Source: CAZMUQ01 sp964569845 (GTDB lineage: Archaea; Thermoproteota; Bathyarchaeia; Hecatellales; Hecatellaceae). From it: a stretch of 64,000 nucleotides of DNA. Below, in pieces: positions 1 to 8,284 of this stretch; positions within the stretch are counted from its first letter, which is position 1, and each line of letters starts with the position of its first letter. The notes below the pieces were generated by a model. It did no database searches and had not been told where the DNA came from. It worked only from the letters and a program-made list of their open reading frames with translations. A program made the translations under genes and the position numbers. The stretch lies in NCBI GenBank assembly GCA_964569845.1, contig CAZMUQ010000002.1:1-64000 (forward strand). The letters run 5' to 3'.

Positions 1-305
1 ATGTAGGCTTCATCTTTTAACCAGCTTAAAGCATCATTATAACCCCATTCCAAAGCAGATTTAACATTTTTAACAGCTAAATCTAAACCTAAAACCCAAA
101 TCCTACTTTCAGGAAGAAAACTTAAAATCTTGTCTACAATCGATGACAAAATCTCTCTCAACCTTAAACTTCTAACAAAACCTTTAACACATCTAATCGA
201 TAAATCCACAATACCACGACTAACCCTATCAAGCTTAAACCAAACACCACTCCTTAAAGCTTTCTGCTTAACCTTAGCAAGCCAACCAGAAGTCAAGATA
301 CTCAT
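1..305 (-). CDS. hypothetical protein, N-terminal part (runs off left edge)
   Basis: The minus strand is open without a stop from an ATG at 305 to the window edge, about 101 codons. The peptide begins MSILTSGWLAKVKQK and is rich in amphipathic helix (for example LREILSSIVDKILSFL). I do not recognise a family. A TATA-like stretch lies about 65 bp upstream, which supports a real transcription unit. A 68-codon plus-strand frame over the same bases looks like the antisense shadow. The C-terminus lies outside the window, so nothing can be said about function. Confidence 0.55.
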   Translation of the reverse strand, partial: MSILTSGWLAKVKQKALRSGVWFKLDRVSRGIVDLSIRCVKGFVRSLRLREILSSIVDKILSFLPESRIWVLGLDLAVKNVKSALEWGYNDALSWLKDEAY

Positions 306-368
306 AGAAAATCCCCAAACAAGTATTACACCGTAATTACACTATATGAAGTTTAAAATATTAAAGCA

Positions 369-376
369 TATATATA
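369..376 (-). promoter_or_regulatory. TATA-box-like element of the left-edge gene
   Basis: An eight-base alternating TA run sits about 65 bp upstream of the ATG at 305. That spacing would allow a leader of about 35-40 nt. The rest of 306-516 contains no open frame I can support. This call rests on position and composition only. Confidence 0.3.
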
Positions 377-516
377 CCTTAATGCATAAAACCAATAAAC
401 AACCAACCCACCACAAACAATTTTAAAGAAAAAACTATAAACCCACAGTAAAACGTGAAAGAAAGTGAAAAGAAGCTGCAGAATAGGGTTTACACCAAGA
501 TTTTAAATTTCATTTT

Positions 517-1716
517 TTAAGAGAATTTATCTTGAAAATTTTTTAGAAGCATAAAGCCAAGAAAAGCTCCTACCATTAATAGGGTTGAGGTTAAAATTAT
601 TAGGGTTGGAGGATGCAGCGAATACACGTAGCCTCCAATAAGTGAACCTAAAGTAGCTCCAAAATAGAAGGATAAGTTCATAAAGCCTTCAGCTCTACCC
701 CTCATAGCCTGCTCTGTAACCCTAGAAACGGCAGCTCTTTCAATAGCATAGGTTAAAGCACCACAAATATTTAAGAGAAGCATAGAAGCAAGAAAAGCTA
801 TCCAAGTGTTAAGAAGAAAAAGTAGTGAAGCTAAACCCTCAAAAAATACTAGAAAAAGGTAGGGTAAAGCTGGCTTAAACCTACTTACAACATTAGCCAA
901 TGGTGGAGCTGCAAGATAAGATATTGAGGATACTGCAACAATTAAACCCCAACCTGTGAAAGATACTGAGCCAGCATACCTTACAGCATAAAGCACAGCA
1001 TAATAGTAAAGCATAGAAACAGCAAAAAGCAAAACAAAGCTTCTCAATAAAACAAGCCACCTAACCAGGAAACTTAAACCCAAAAAATCTTTAAATATAC
1101 CTGTATAAGCCTTAAACAACATTTTAACATCAAAACCTTTAATCCTACTAATAGTTTCAGTAAGAAAAAGCCATCTAACCAAAGCTATTAAAACCATGAT
1201 AACCCCGCTAAAAATAAAACCAAACCTTAAACCAAGAACACCATAAGAATCTCTTAAAAAACCTCCTAAAACTGGTGCAACAGTATAGGGTAAATGGTCA
1301 GCAATAAGAGCCAAAGTAAATATGTTTACCAACCTATTTGAGGCTGTAGAATCCATTATCATAGCATTAAATGCTGGAAAATAGAAATACGAGATACCTT
1401 CACAAACTGCAGCCAAAATAAAGCTTGGAAAATCCTCAGCTAAAGCATACATAAGCTGAGAAAAACCCAGCAAAAAAGTTCCAACATATATTGGCTTCTT
1501 CCTACCAACACTATCAGCTAAAAATCCACCCAAAACAATGAAAAACATACAGGTAAGACTTCTAATAGAGGAGACAATTCCAGCTACAACAACACAACCA
1601 GTTATACTGTAAATATACTCTGAAAGAAAAGGATAAGCAACACCCATAGACAAACTTAAAAAAGCACAACTAACAAGCAAAACCTTAACATTTGAATGAA
1701 AACTCTGAAACAACAA
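517..1716 (-). CDS. MFS transporter
   Basis: A 399-residue integral membrane protein with about 12 hydrophobic segments, the usual size for the major facilitator superfamily. The family signature between helices 2 and 3 is seen as GGFLADSVGRKKP (residues about 63-75), and a second basic loop lies between the two six-helix halves. The start is a TTG preceded by a GGTGGA ribosome site. The substrate cannot be read from sequence; drug or metabolite efflux is typical of this branch. It follows the HD hydrolase and sirtuin genes on the same strand with an 80-bp gap, so co-transcription is possible. Confidence 0.85.
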   Translation of the reverse strand: MLFQSFHSNVKVLLVSCAFLSLSMGVAYPFLSEYIYSITGCVVVAGIVSSIRSLTCMFFIVLGGFLADSVGRKKPIYVGTFLLGFSQLMYALAEDFPSFILAAVCEGISYFYFPAFNAMIMDSTASNRLVNIFTLALIADHLPYTVAPVLGGFLRDSYGVLGLRFGFIFSGVIMVLIALVRWLFLTETISRIKGFDVKMLFKAYTGIFKDFLGLSFLVRWLVLLRSFVLLFAVSMLYYYAVLYAVRYAGSVSFTGWGLIVAVSSISYLAAPPLANVVSRFKPALPYLFLVFFEGLASLLFLLNTWIAFLASMLLLNICGALTYAIERAAVSRVTEQAMRGRAEGFMNLSFYFGATLGSLIGGYVYSLHPPTLIILTSTLLMVGAFLGFMLLKNFQDKFS

Positions 1717-1797
1717 AATCCACCAAATATGCTAAGCAACTTAATTTAACCAAAGATTTCTAAGCATACTAGGTAACTTGAGTTTAGATTCTACTCT

Positions 1798-2472
1798 TTA
1801 CATAAATCCTTCATCTTCAGCTTTATACCTTTTAAGAAACTGCACCATAAATTTATGCCGCTTCTCAGCTATCCTCTTCCCGGTTTTTGTTTGCATAAGA
1901 TCTTTCAACCATAAAAGTTTTGAGAAAAAATGGTAGATAGGTGTTGGATCTAACCCTTTAACATTCTTTTTAAGTTTTACAGGTTTTTCAGGATTCCATT
2001 CAACCCTACCAATTCTGTGTGCACCATAATATCCTGCTGTTGCAAATACTCTTGCTATACCTCTAGCACCCATAGCATCCAAAAAATCTGCATCCCTAAC
2101 AACTTTAGCCTCTAAAGTTTTAGGTAAAACTCCTTTCTCATGCATTGTAAATGATGCAGAAATAATTGCTTCCTTAACCTGCTTAATTTCATCCAGGCTA
2201 AAACCTATCCTTTTAAGAAAAATTTCAGCCTCTTTAGCAGAATCCCTAGTTGTATAGCTAAACTTGCTGCTCCTACCTCCAGGATTAACATCATGAAAAT
2301 ATGCTGCTGGAACAACTATCCTTAAATTTGCACCTTCAATTTTCCCAATTCTTTTAGCAAGCCTAACTACGCATTCAACATGCTCAAAATTGTGAGCTAA
2401 ATCTAAACTTTTCATCCTTTTCTCAACAAAACTTCTAATCAAATTTTCCTCTCTCTTAGTAAGCTCCTCCAT
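1798..2472 (-). CDS. HD-domain phosphohydrolase
   Basis: The protein has the metal-binding pattern of HD hydrolases: a His in AHNFEH, the His-Asp pair in YFHDVNPG, and a late Asp in RDADFLDAMG, all in the right order in the N-terminal two thirds. Such enzymes cleave phosphate esters of nucleotides or related molecules; the substrate here is unknown. The frame is open to a TTG at 2496, but the ATG at 2472 gives a more natural N-terminus (MEELTKREENL). It lies just downstream of the sirtuin gene on the same strand. Confidence 0.8.
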   Translation of the reverse strand: MEELTKREENLIRSFVEKRMKSLDLAHNFEHVECVVRLAKRIGKIEGANLRIVVPAAYFHDVNPGGRSSKFSYTTRDSAKEAEIFLKRIGFSLDEIKQVKEAIISASFTMHEKGVLPKTLEAKVVRDADFLDAMGARGIARVFATAGYYGAHRIGRVEWNPEKPVKLKKNVKGLDPTPIYHFFSKLLWLKDLMQTKTGKRIAEKRHKFMVQFLKRYKAEDEGFM

Positions 2473-2512
2473 AATTCTTCCCACAAACATAAACAATATT
2501 TAAATTAAAATT

Positions 2513-3298
2513 TTAGCCACCAGCACATTTTAAAAATGCTTTCCAAAGCATAGGTAAAACTTCTGCAGCTTTCCCTCTTATAGATACAGTTACATAAGGT
2601 GTTAGCATTGTAGGATTAGGGTTTATTTCTAAAACTTTTGCTCCAGCTTTAGCTGCTATTAAAGGCATTTGAGATGCTGGTGAAACTACACCTGAAGTTC
2701 CTACAACCAAGAATAATTCTGCATATCTACTTGCAGTTAAAGCTGATGCTAAAATGTTAGGATCTATTGGTTCTCCAAACTGAACCACATGTGGACGTAA
2801 AGCTAAATTACATATACTGCAAACTGGTGGTAAAATTTTTAATGGTGTTTCAGGTAAATCAAAAATCCTTCCACATTTTAAGCATCTACCCTTCCACATA
2901 CTTCCATGAAGCTCCAAAACTCTTTTACTTCCAGCTCTAACATGTAAACCATCAACATTTTGAGTTATTAAGCAAAAATCTTCAAAAAACTTCTCCATTT
3001 CTGCAATAGTATAATGTGCAGCATTAGGTTTACATTGGCTTACAAGTTTTCTTCTCCACTCATAAAACTCCCATGTTTCTCTAGTATTCCATGGAGGTCC
3101 AGCTTTACTTGCAAGCCTTCTCGCTTCAGGAATCTCCCACATAGAACCCTTACCCCTAAAAACTGGTACACCACTTTCAGCAGAAACACCTGCACCAGTA
3201 AGTATAACAACCTTTAACTTTGGAGATATAGCTAACTCTAACCCTTTAACCAACTTTACAATTCTAGAAAAATCTCCATCAAACTCGTACTCCAACAT
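2513..3298 (-). CDS. Sir2-family NAD-dependent protein deacylase
   Basis: A 261-residue sirtuin. Visible motifs are the NAD-binding GAGVSAESG (35-43), TQNVDGLH (112-119), the catalytic His in LELHGS (about 131), four zinc cysteines in two CxxC pairs (139/142 and 160/163), and RPHVVQFGE. The enzyme removes acyl groups from lysines using NAD+. In archaea known targets include chromatin proteins such as Alba, but no target is indicated here. It is the first gene of a short minus-strand run with the HD hydrolase and the MFS transporter. Confidence 0.95.
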   Translation of the reverse strand: MLEYEFDGDFSRIVKLVKGLELAISPKLKVVILTGAGVSAESGVPVFRGKGSMWEIPEARRLASKAGPPWNTRETWEFYEWRRKLVSQCKPNAAHYTIAEMEKFFEDFCLITQNVDGLHVRAGSKRVLELHGSMWKGRCLKCGRIFDLPETPLKILPPVCSICNLALRPHVVQFGEPIDPNILASALTASRYAELFLVVGTSGVVSPASQMPLIAAKAGAKVLEINPNPTMLTPYVTVSIRGKAAEVLPMLWKAFLKCAGG

Positions 3299-3401
3299 TA
3301 CTTAACCATCAAAAGTAAAAATTTCCATTTAAAAAAGTTTTGCTAAAATTTTAAAACTTCTAAATTGTTTATGAATTTTTAGTGGAGGAGGTGGCTTAAC
3401 A

Positions 3402-3977
3402 ATGGCTAAAGTGCTGGTTTTTCTTGCTTCAGGTTTTGAGGAAATAGAATTCTCCTCCATTGTTGATATTTTAAGAAGAGCTGGTGTTGAGGTTGTTGTA
3501 GCGGGCTTAGAACCTAATCTAGTTGAAGGTGCCCATGGAGTTAAGGTTGCACCTGATGTAAACATTGAAAATGTTGACGTCAAGGATTTTGATGCAATTA
3601 TATGTCCTGGAGGTTATCCTGGATTTGAGAATCTAAGAAAAAATCAAAAGGTTCTTGAACTTGTAAAACAAGCTTTCGAGTCGGATAAGGTTGTAGCAGC
3701 AATCTGTGGAGCACCAACAGTTCTCTCAGATGCAGGAGTTCTAAAAGGTAAAGCATGCACAATCTATCCAGGATTAGAAGAAGAACTTTCAAAAGGCGGG
3801 GGGAAACCAAGAAAGAAAGGATTAGTTGTAGTTGATGGAAAAATTGTTACAAGCAAAGGTCCAGCAACAGCGATACCTTTCGCACTAAAATTAGCAGAAA
3901 TACTCGCTGGAGAAGATACTGCTAAAAGAGTTGAAAAGGAAATTTTAGCAGATTTAGCATTGAAAAAATCAAAATAA
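3402..3977 (+). CDS. DJ-1/PfpI-family protein
   Basis: A 191-residue protein of the DJ-1/ThiJ/PfpI superfamily. The nucleophile elbow is AAICGAP with Cys about 102, and the acidic partner lies in GFEEIE near the N-terminus. Family members act as glyoxalases or deglycases, chaperones or peptidases; the exact activity cannot be assigned. The ATG follows a strong GGAGGAGGTGG site. It is transcribed divergently from the sirtuin gene across about 100 bp. Confidence 0.92.
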   Translation: MAKVLVFLASGFEEIEFSSIVDILRRAGVEVVVAGLEPNLVEGAHGVKVAPDVNIENVDVKDFDAIICPGGYPGFENLRKNQKVLELVKQAFESDKVVAAICGAPTVLSDAGVLKGKACTIYPGLEEELSKGGGKPRKKGLVVVDGKIVTSKGPATAIPFALKLAEILAGEDTAKRVEKEILADLALKKSK

Positions 3978-4042
3978 TATTTTGTTAAACTTTTCTCTTT
4001 TTGTTTGAAGTAGCTAAAACCAAAAAGTATATTTTTGTGCTT

Positions 4043-4465
4043 ATGCACATTTCTCTTGAAAAACCTAGCAATTTTCAGGTGATTAAAATAGTCCACACAA
4101 AAACTTTAACACATCAAGAATGTATCCACTTCAGCAATGGGGTTTGTACATTCTACAATATCCCTGTAGACCCAAATCAACCAGCATGCCCAAACTTTAC
4201 ACCTAAAACTGCAGCTTCAATAACTCCAATACCAGCAATACCTTTCAAAAAAGTAGGATTAGGATACGGTAGTGTACCCTATAGAAGGTATGGTTGGGGA
4301 AGGGGGCTAAGATACAGAATGGGATGGTATCAACCTACACACATACTCCAAAAATTTACTCAAGATAGAAGCCAAGAAATTTTAATGCTGGAAAGATGGG
4401 TAGAAATTTTGCAGCAAAAATTAAATCAAATTAGGGAAAAAATAAGGCAAATACGAAGGTTTTAG
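4043..4465 (+). CDS. hypothetical protein with a C-x6-C-x12-C motif and coiled-coil tail
   Basis: A protein of about 140 residues. After a short N-terminal strand it carries CIHFSNGVCTFY and then DPNQPACPNF, a small Cys cluster that looks suited to a metal or Fe-S centre. A Gly/Arg/Tyr-rich stretch follows (YRRYGWGRGLRYRMGW), and the C-terminus is a charged coiled coil (about 40 residues). The frame opens at a TTG at 4001, but the ATG at 4043 is a better start. The layout resembles small Cys-rich proteins seen near iron-sulfur assembly and redox genes, but I do not recognise a named family. It converges on the NuoI-B-D fusion. Confidence 0.65.
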   Translation: MHISLEKPSNFQVIKIVHTKTLTHQECIHFSNGVCTFYNIPVDPNQPACPNFTPKTAASITPIPAIPFKKVGLGYGSVPYRRYGWGRGLRYRMGWYQPTHILQKFTQDRSQEILMLERWVEILQQKLNQIREKIRQIRRF

Positions 4466-4475
4466 TTAGAGAAAA

Positions 4476-6470
4476 CTATCTATCGTGGTCTGCTGGACAA
4501 TTATCCATACTCCAATAGATTACTGGAATATCAGCTAGCTTATGTCCTTCCAAAATTTTTGGCATAGCAACCAGTATATTATCAAATGTGGGCCCTCTAA
4601 TCTTAACTCTATAAGGCTTATTTTCTCCATTACTTACCAGATGGAAGCATAATTCTCCTCTTGCACTTTCAACACAATGGATAGCTTCACCTTTAGGAAT
4701 GGGTGAAAAAGGTGAAAGCATAAAACCTTTCCTTGATGTTTTTTCAACCAACTTTCCTTCAGGTATCTTTTCAACAAGATTTTCCACCATGTAAAGACTT
4801 TCTTCAATTTCTTTTCTTCTACATAACATTCTAGCATAAGCATCCCCATCATCCAAAGTTATAACATTAAAATCTAATTCATCATAAGCCTCATAAGGCA
4901 TAGTTCTTCTTAAATCAAGGTTAATTCCTGAAGCTCTTGCATTTGGTCCAGTTACATCCAAATCTATAGCAGTATCCTTAGATATTTTCCCTACATCTTT
5001 TGTCCTAGCTTTAAAAAGCGGGTTATCATAGCATAAATCATCATAAAATTCAAGCCTTTTCAACATGTATTTTACTGTCTCCTTAACATCATCCTTAAAA
5101 TTTGAGGGGACATCTCTTCTAACCCCTCCAGGAATATTGTAAACATGATATATTCTACCCCCTGTCAACTTTTCTAGCAACAAAAGAGTTTTCTCCCTAT
5201 CACCCCATGCAATCCTTGTTACAGTGTCAAAACCTACAGATGCACCTAAAAGACCCAAATTTATTAGATGACTTTGTATTCTACTTAGCTCAGCTTGAAT
5301 CATTCTAAGATACTTTGCTCTTTTAGGTATATCAACATCAGCCAACTTTTCAACAGCTTCTATATACCCCAACTCATAACTTGCACCATCAAGCACACAT
5401 ACACGCTGAACAATCATAATATTCTGCCACCAAGTTCTATACTCCATAAGTTTCTCAAATCCTCTATGAAGATAACCAGGATTAGGTCTAGCACTCTTAA
5501 TATTTTCTCCTTCAAGCTTAAAGTAAACATCAAAATTACCTGAAGCAGGATGCTGCGGCCCAAAAGGTATTGAATATTCTTCAGGATCTTTTACTTCCTC
5601 CTCGTAAGGTGGAAGATTAAGAAGACCATTTTCCTTGTTTACCTCTTCCTCCTTCCCCATATATCCACTTTGAATAGCATGCATAGCTAAAACAACAGCT
5701 AAACCAATTGGTTCAGGTCTAGGAGGACAGCCAGCAACCATTATATCTACAGGAATATACTTTTCAAGGTTTTTTATTGTATTATAACTATCCCAGTAAG
5801 TTCCACCATTAAGTGGGCAACATCCTAAAGTCACCACAAATTTTGGACGTGGCATCTGCTCATATATGCGGATTATTCTTCTAAGAGTTTTTACAGTTAC
5901 ATATCCACCTATAAGTAGTACATCTGAATGTCTAGGTGAACCTTTAGCTAGCATACCAAACCTTTCCATATCAAATCCACTACTAACCCATGGAATAGCC
6001 TCTATAAAGCAGCAACCAGTAAAGTAGTTGTTAACCCATAAACTCCAAGATAAAGCCCAATTCCGGATTCCCTTAATTTTTGGTGGGGTAGGGTGTTCAA
6101 GCTTTGGAGGTTCAGAAAGCTTCTCTGGCGAGTAAACTAAGTTATCCCTGTTAAAAACTACTAAGAATGGGAAGTTTGAAAATTTAAGTGCTTCACGAGG
6201 ACAAATATCAACACATAATCCACAAAAACAACATTTGCTGTAATCTATCTGGGGATAGAAAGCCTTTTTCCCCTTTCTCTCCACTTCAACCATGGTAATA
6301 GCCAAGTTTGGGCATATTTTTTCACATAAACCACAACCAACACACTTATCCATATCAAGTATATGTCTTCCTCTGAAAACATCAGTAAGAGGAGCTTCGG
6401 GTGGAAAATTAAAGGTTATAGGTTTACCAGTTAACATTTTAAACTCAGCATTTAAAAGACCCATAAACAA
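4476..6470 (-). CDS. fused NuoI-NuoB-NuoD-like protein (complex I / group 4 hydrogenase-related peripheral arm)
   Basis: One 664-codon frame contains three normally separate subunits. Residues about 35-95 are a two-cluster ferredoxin (C43/46/49/53 and C80/83/86/90, NuoI-like). About 135-275 is NuoB-like with the N2 cluster ligands C153-C154, C217 or C218 and C248 (GCPPRPEP). From about 300 to the end is NuoD-like (FGPQHP, LHRGFEKL). In hydrogenases the active-site nickel is held by two CxxC motifs. Here the corresponding places read CVLD (358-361) and CPAD (658-661), so each has become CxxD and a normal NiFe site is unlikely. This resembles energy-converting hydrogenase-related (Ehr/Mbx) complexes. 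An ATG two codons in, at 6464, is better placed behind the AGGTGA site. NuoC lies immediately upstream; no membrane subunit is seen nearby. Confidence 0.88.
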   Translation of the reverse strand: MFMGLLNAEFKMLTGKPITFNFPPEAPLTDVFRGRHILDMDKCVGCGLCEKICPNLAITMVEVERKGKKAFYPQIDYSKCCFCGLCVDICPREALKFSNFPFLVVFNRDNLVYSPEKLSEPPKLEHPTPPKIKGIRNWALSWSLWVNNYFTGCCFIEAIPWVSSGFDMERFGMLAKGSPRHSDVLLIGGYVTVKTLRRIIRIYEQMPRPKFVVTLGCCPLNGGTYWDSYNTIKNLEKYIPVDIMVAGCPPRPEPIGLAVVLAMHAIQSGYMGKEEEVNKENGLLNLPPYEEEVKDPEEYSIPFGPQHPASGNFDVYFKLEGENIKSARPNPGYLHRGFEKLMEYRTWWQNIMIVQRVCVLDGASYELGYIEAVEKLADVDIPKRAKYLRMIQAELSRIQSHLINLGLLGASVGFDTVTRIAWGDREKTLLLLEKLTGGRIYHVYNIPGGVRRDVPSNFKDDVKETVKYMLKRLEFYDDLCYDNPLFKARTKDVGKISKDTAIDLDVTGPNARASGINLDLRRTMPYEAYDELDFNVITLDDGDAYARMLCRRKEIEESLYMVENLVEKIPEGKLVEKTSRKGFMLSPFSPIPKGEAIHCVESARGELCFHLVSNGENKPYRVKIRGPTFDNILVAMPKILEGHKLADIPVIYWSMDNCPADHDR

Positions 6471-6474
6471 TCAC

Positions 6475-6942
6475 CTACCATTTTTTACCATAAACTTTTT
6501 CCACATATTCCCTTGAATTAAAATCCTTCCTAAATGGTGGAATATCCCTCCACGCTTCAAGAAGCAGGGGTTTTAATATTAAATTTCCTTCAAAAACTAT
6601 GCCAAATAATTCCCATGTTTCTCTCTCATGCATAGCACTATTTTCCCATAAATCAGATAAGCTTTGAATTTTTGGCTCCTTTCTTGGAATTTCTGTACTA
6701 ACTTTAGCATACAGGTTTTCTGAGGGATTATAGAGTAAGAAGTATACCTCAAATTTTCCTCTTTCTAGCCAGTCAATAGCTGAAACTGTAAGAAGTCTTT
6801 TGAAACCTCTAGCCTTCAAATTTTTAGCAACCGTATAGTAATGGATGTCCGGAATTTTTATGAATAAAAACTTGTCTTGAAATGTATATTCAGCATTAAA
6901 CTTTGATTTTAAATCTTTCAAAATGTCAATACTATTATTCAG
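6475..6942 (-). CDS. NuoC-like 30-kDa subunit
   Basis: The C-terminal half has the NuoC signature HERETWELFGIVFEGN and, near the end, PPFRKDF. This subunit docks on NuoD and NuoB in complex I and related hydrogenases. Its stop codon overlaps the ribosome site of the NuoI-B-D gene, so the two are translationally coupled. The frame is open to an ATG at 7059, but those 39 residues are hydrophobic, Cys-rich and unlike NuoC. A GGGAGGGAG site ends six bases before a CTG at 6942 that would begin LNNSIDILKDL. I therefore favour a CTG start; a TTG at 6921 is the fallback. Confidence 0.8.
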   Translation of the reverse strand: MNNSIDILKDLKSKFNAEYTFQDKFLFIKIPDIHYYTVAKNLKARGFKRLLTVSAIDWLERGKFEVYFLLYNPSENLYAKVSTEIPRKEPKIQSLSDLWENSAMHERETWELFGIVFEGNLILKPLLLEAWRDIPPFRKDFNSREYVEKVYGKKW

Positions 6943-7059
6943 TATTACTCCCTCCCGCTCAGTAATATTAAAAAGACAATAATTGCATATGCACAAAATT
7001 AAATAAAAGCTTTTCCAACAAACAACAGTAAAAACACAAAATTCAAAATCAAAGAACAT

Positions 7060-7290
7060 CTAAATTGGGTAAGCACCACAAATTCTACAGTATTTTGAGT
7101 TTTTTGCTATTCCACCACATTTTGGGCATGGTTTTTCTTCCCCTTTAGGGGGAGGTATCTTACCCACAATTCTAAGGTATAATTTTAGATAGTATGCTTG
7201 CTCTTGACTACCTAATTTTACAAGATTTGACAATTCATCAAATTCTTCCGGCTTTACCTTAAAAATTTCACTTAAACTTAATACTTCCAC
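7060..7290 (-). CDS. small zinc-ribbon protein
   Basis: A 76-residue protein with an acidic helical N-terminus and a C-terminal zinc ribbon, CPKCGG and CRICG. It overlaps the end of the asparagine-synthase-like gene by 23 bases and is followed directly by NuoC, so it belongs to the same operon. No function is assigned; the position suggests an accessory or assembly role for the NuoC/I-B-D complex, which is inference. Confidence 0.7.
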   Translation of the reverse strand: MEVLSLSEIFKVKPEEFDELSNLVKLGSQEQAYYLKLYLRIVGKIPPPKGEEKPCPKCGGIAKNSKYCRICGAYPI

Positions 7291-7998
7291 TTCCAGCTTC
7301 TATAGGATATTTACTTCTCCATATGACTTCAGTAGGTAAGAAATTTTTAAAAGCTTCACGCAGAATCCATTTCCCATACTTTGTACCATTCCTATCTACT
7401 ACCTTAAATTCAGCAGGGATTTCTAAGGCAAGCTTAACTATTTTTTCATCTAAAAATGGTTGAAAAACCTTCAACCCCAAACTTTCACCAAGAAGCTTAG
7501 AAGCAAAAAACCAGTGTTTCACGATATTCTTTATCCAATTATCTATCTCATAAGGCTCAAGATTAAATAGAAATGGGTAACCAGCAAACAATTCATCTCC
7601 ACCATCCCCAGTAATTACAGAGTTTAACCCTAACATTTTCACCTCCTTCATAGCTATGTAAATTGAAATATCGTTTCTAATTTCTACAGGGTCAAAGCTT
7701 TTAACAATCCTAATTACATGTTTCGCTACTTCCTCCGCTTCTCCCACACTAAAAAATTTAATATGTGAATAGGAAACTTAAAATATTCAGCAACAAGCTT
7801 AGCATAATAAACATCTGAAGCTTCACTTCCAGTAAACCCTACAGTTACTGAGTGAGGCTTAAAATAGCGGCTAACCAAGTATGCTAAGATAGATGTGTCA
7901 AGACCTCCGGAAAGTAGAATAGCATCAGCATTATAATCTTTAATAACTTCGCCAAAAACTTTTAAGATCCTATCTTTAAGTAAGTATTTTTTAGACAT
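7268..7998 (-). CDS. asparagine-synthase-like ATP pyrophosphatase, frameshifted
   Basis: Two overlapping minus-strand frames together make one C-terminal asparagine synthetase domain of about 245 residues. The upstream part holds the PP-loop LLSGGLDTS and ends in HILNF; the downstream part continues with SVGEAEEVAKH, then GDGGDELFAGYP and a Lys-rich end. The join falls at a run of six identical bases (7751-7756). One extra base there would give a continuous protein reading HILNFFSVGEAEEVA. No amidotransferase domain is present. The start is the ATG at 7998 behind GGAGG. This could be a sequencing error, a recent mutation or slippage; both halves otherwise look intact. It leads the NuoC/I-B-D operon. 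Confidence 0.7.
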
Positions 7999-8284
7999 AA
8001 GCTTCCTCCGCATGTAAACCTTATGTCAAGCCTTACCTTTTCTTCTTTCACTCTGACTTTTAAACCTACTAATACATCTGCAACCTCTCCTTTTCTCCTC
8101 ACCAGTTCTGCTTGGTTAAGTGTTGTAAAGTAGACGTTGTAAAAGTGGAAAATAAAGTAAAAAGGTAAATTTAACTTTTAACATTAATTCAAAGTTTTAT
8201 GAAAAAATGAGCATTTGAGCAAAATATGGAAAAAATTTTTGTGTCTTTAACTCTCTTAATAGGTAGAATATGGAGTGAGGTTTC

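Noticed and set aside
7740..7770. Bulge-helix-bulge intron considered at the asparagine-synthase frameshift
   Set aside because: No inverted repeat flanks the junction; a single-base indel in the homopolymer explains it better.
7962..8102. Short minus-strand frame ending inside the asparagine-synthase-like gene, reading LVRRKGEVADVLVGLKVRV
   Set aside because: It looks protein-like, but has only a GTG or CTG start without a ribosome site and no recognised family; too weak to list as a gene.
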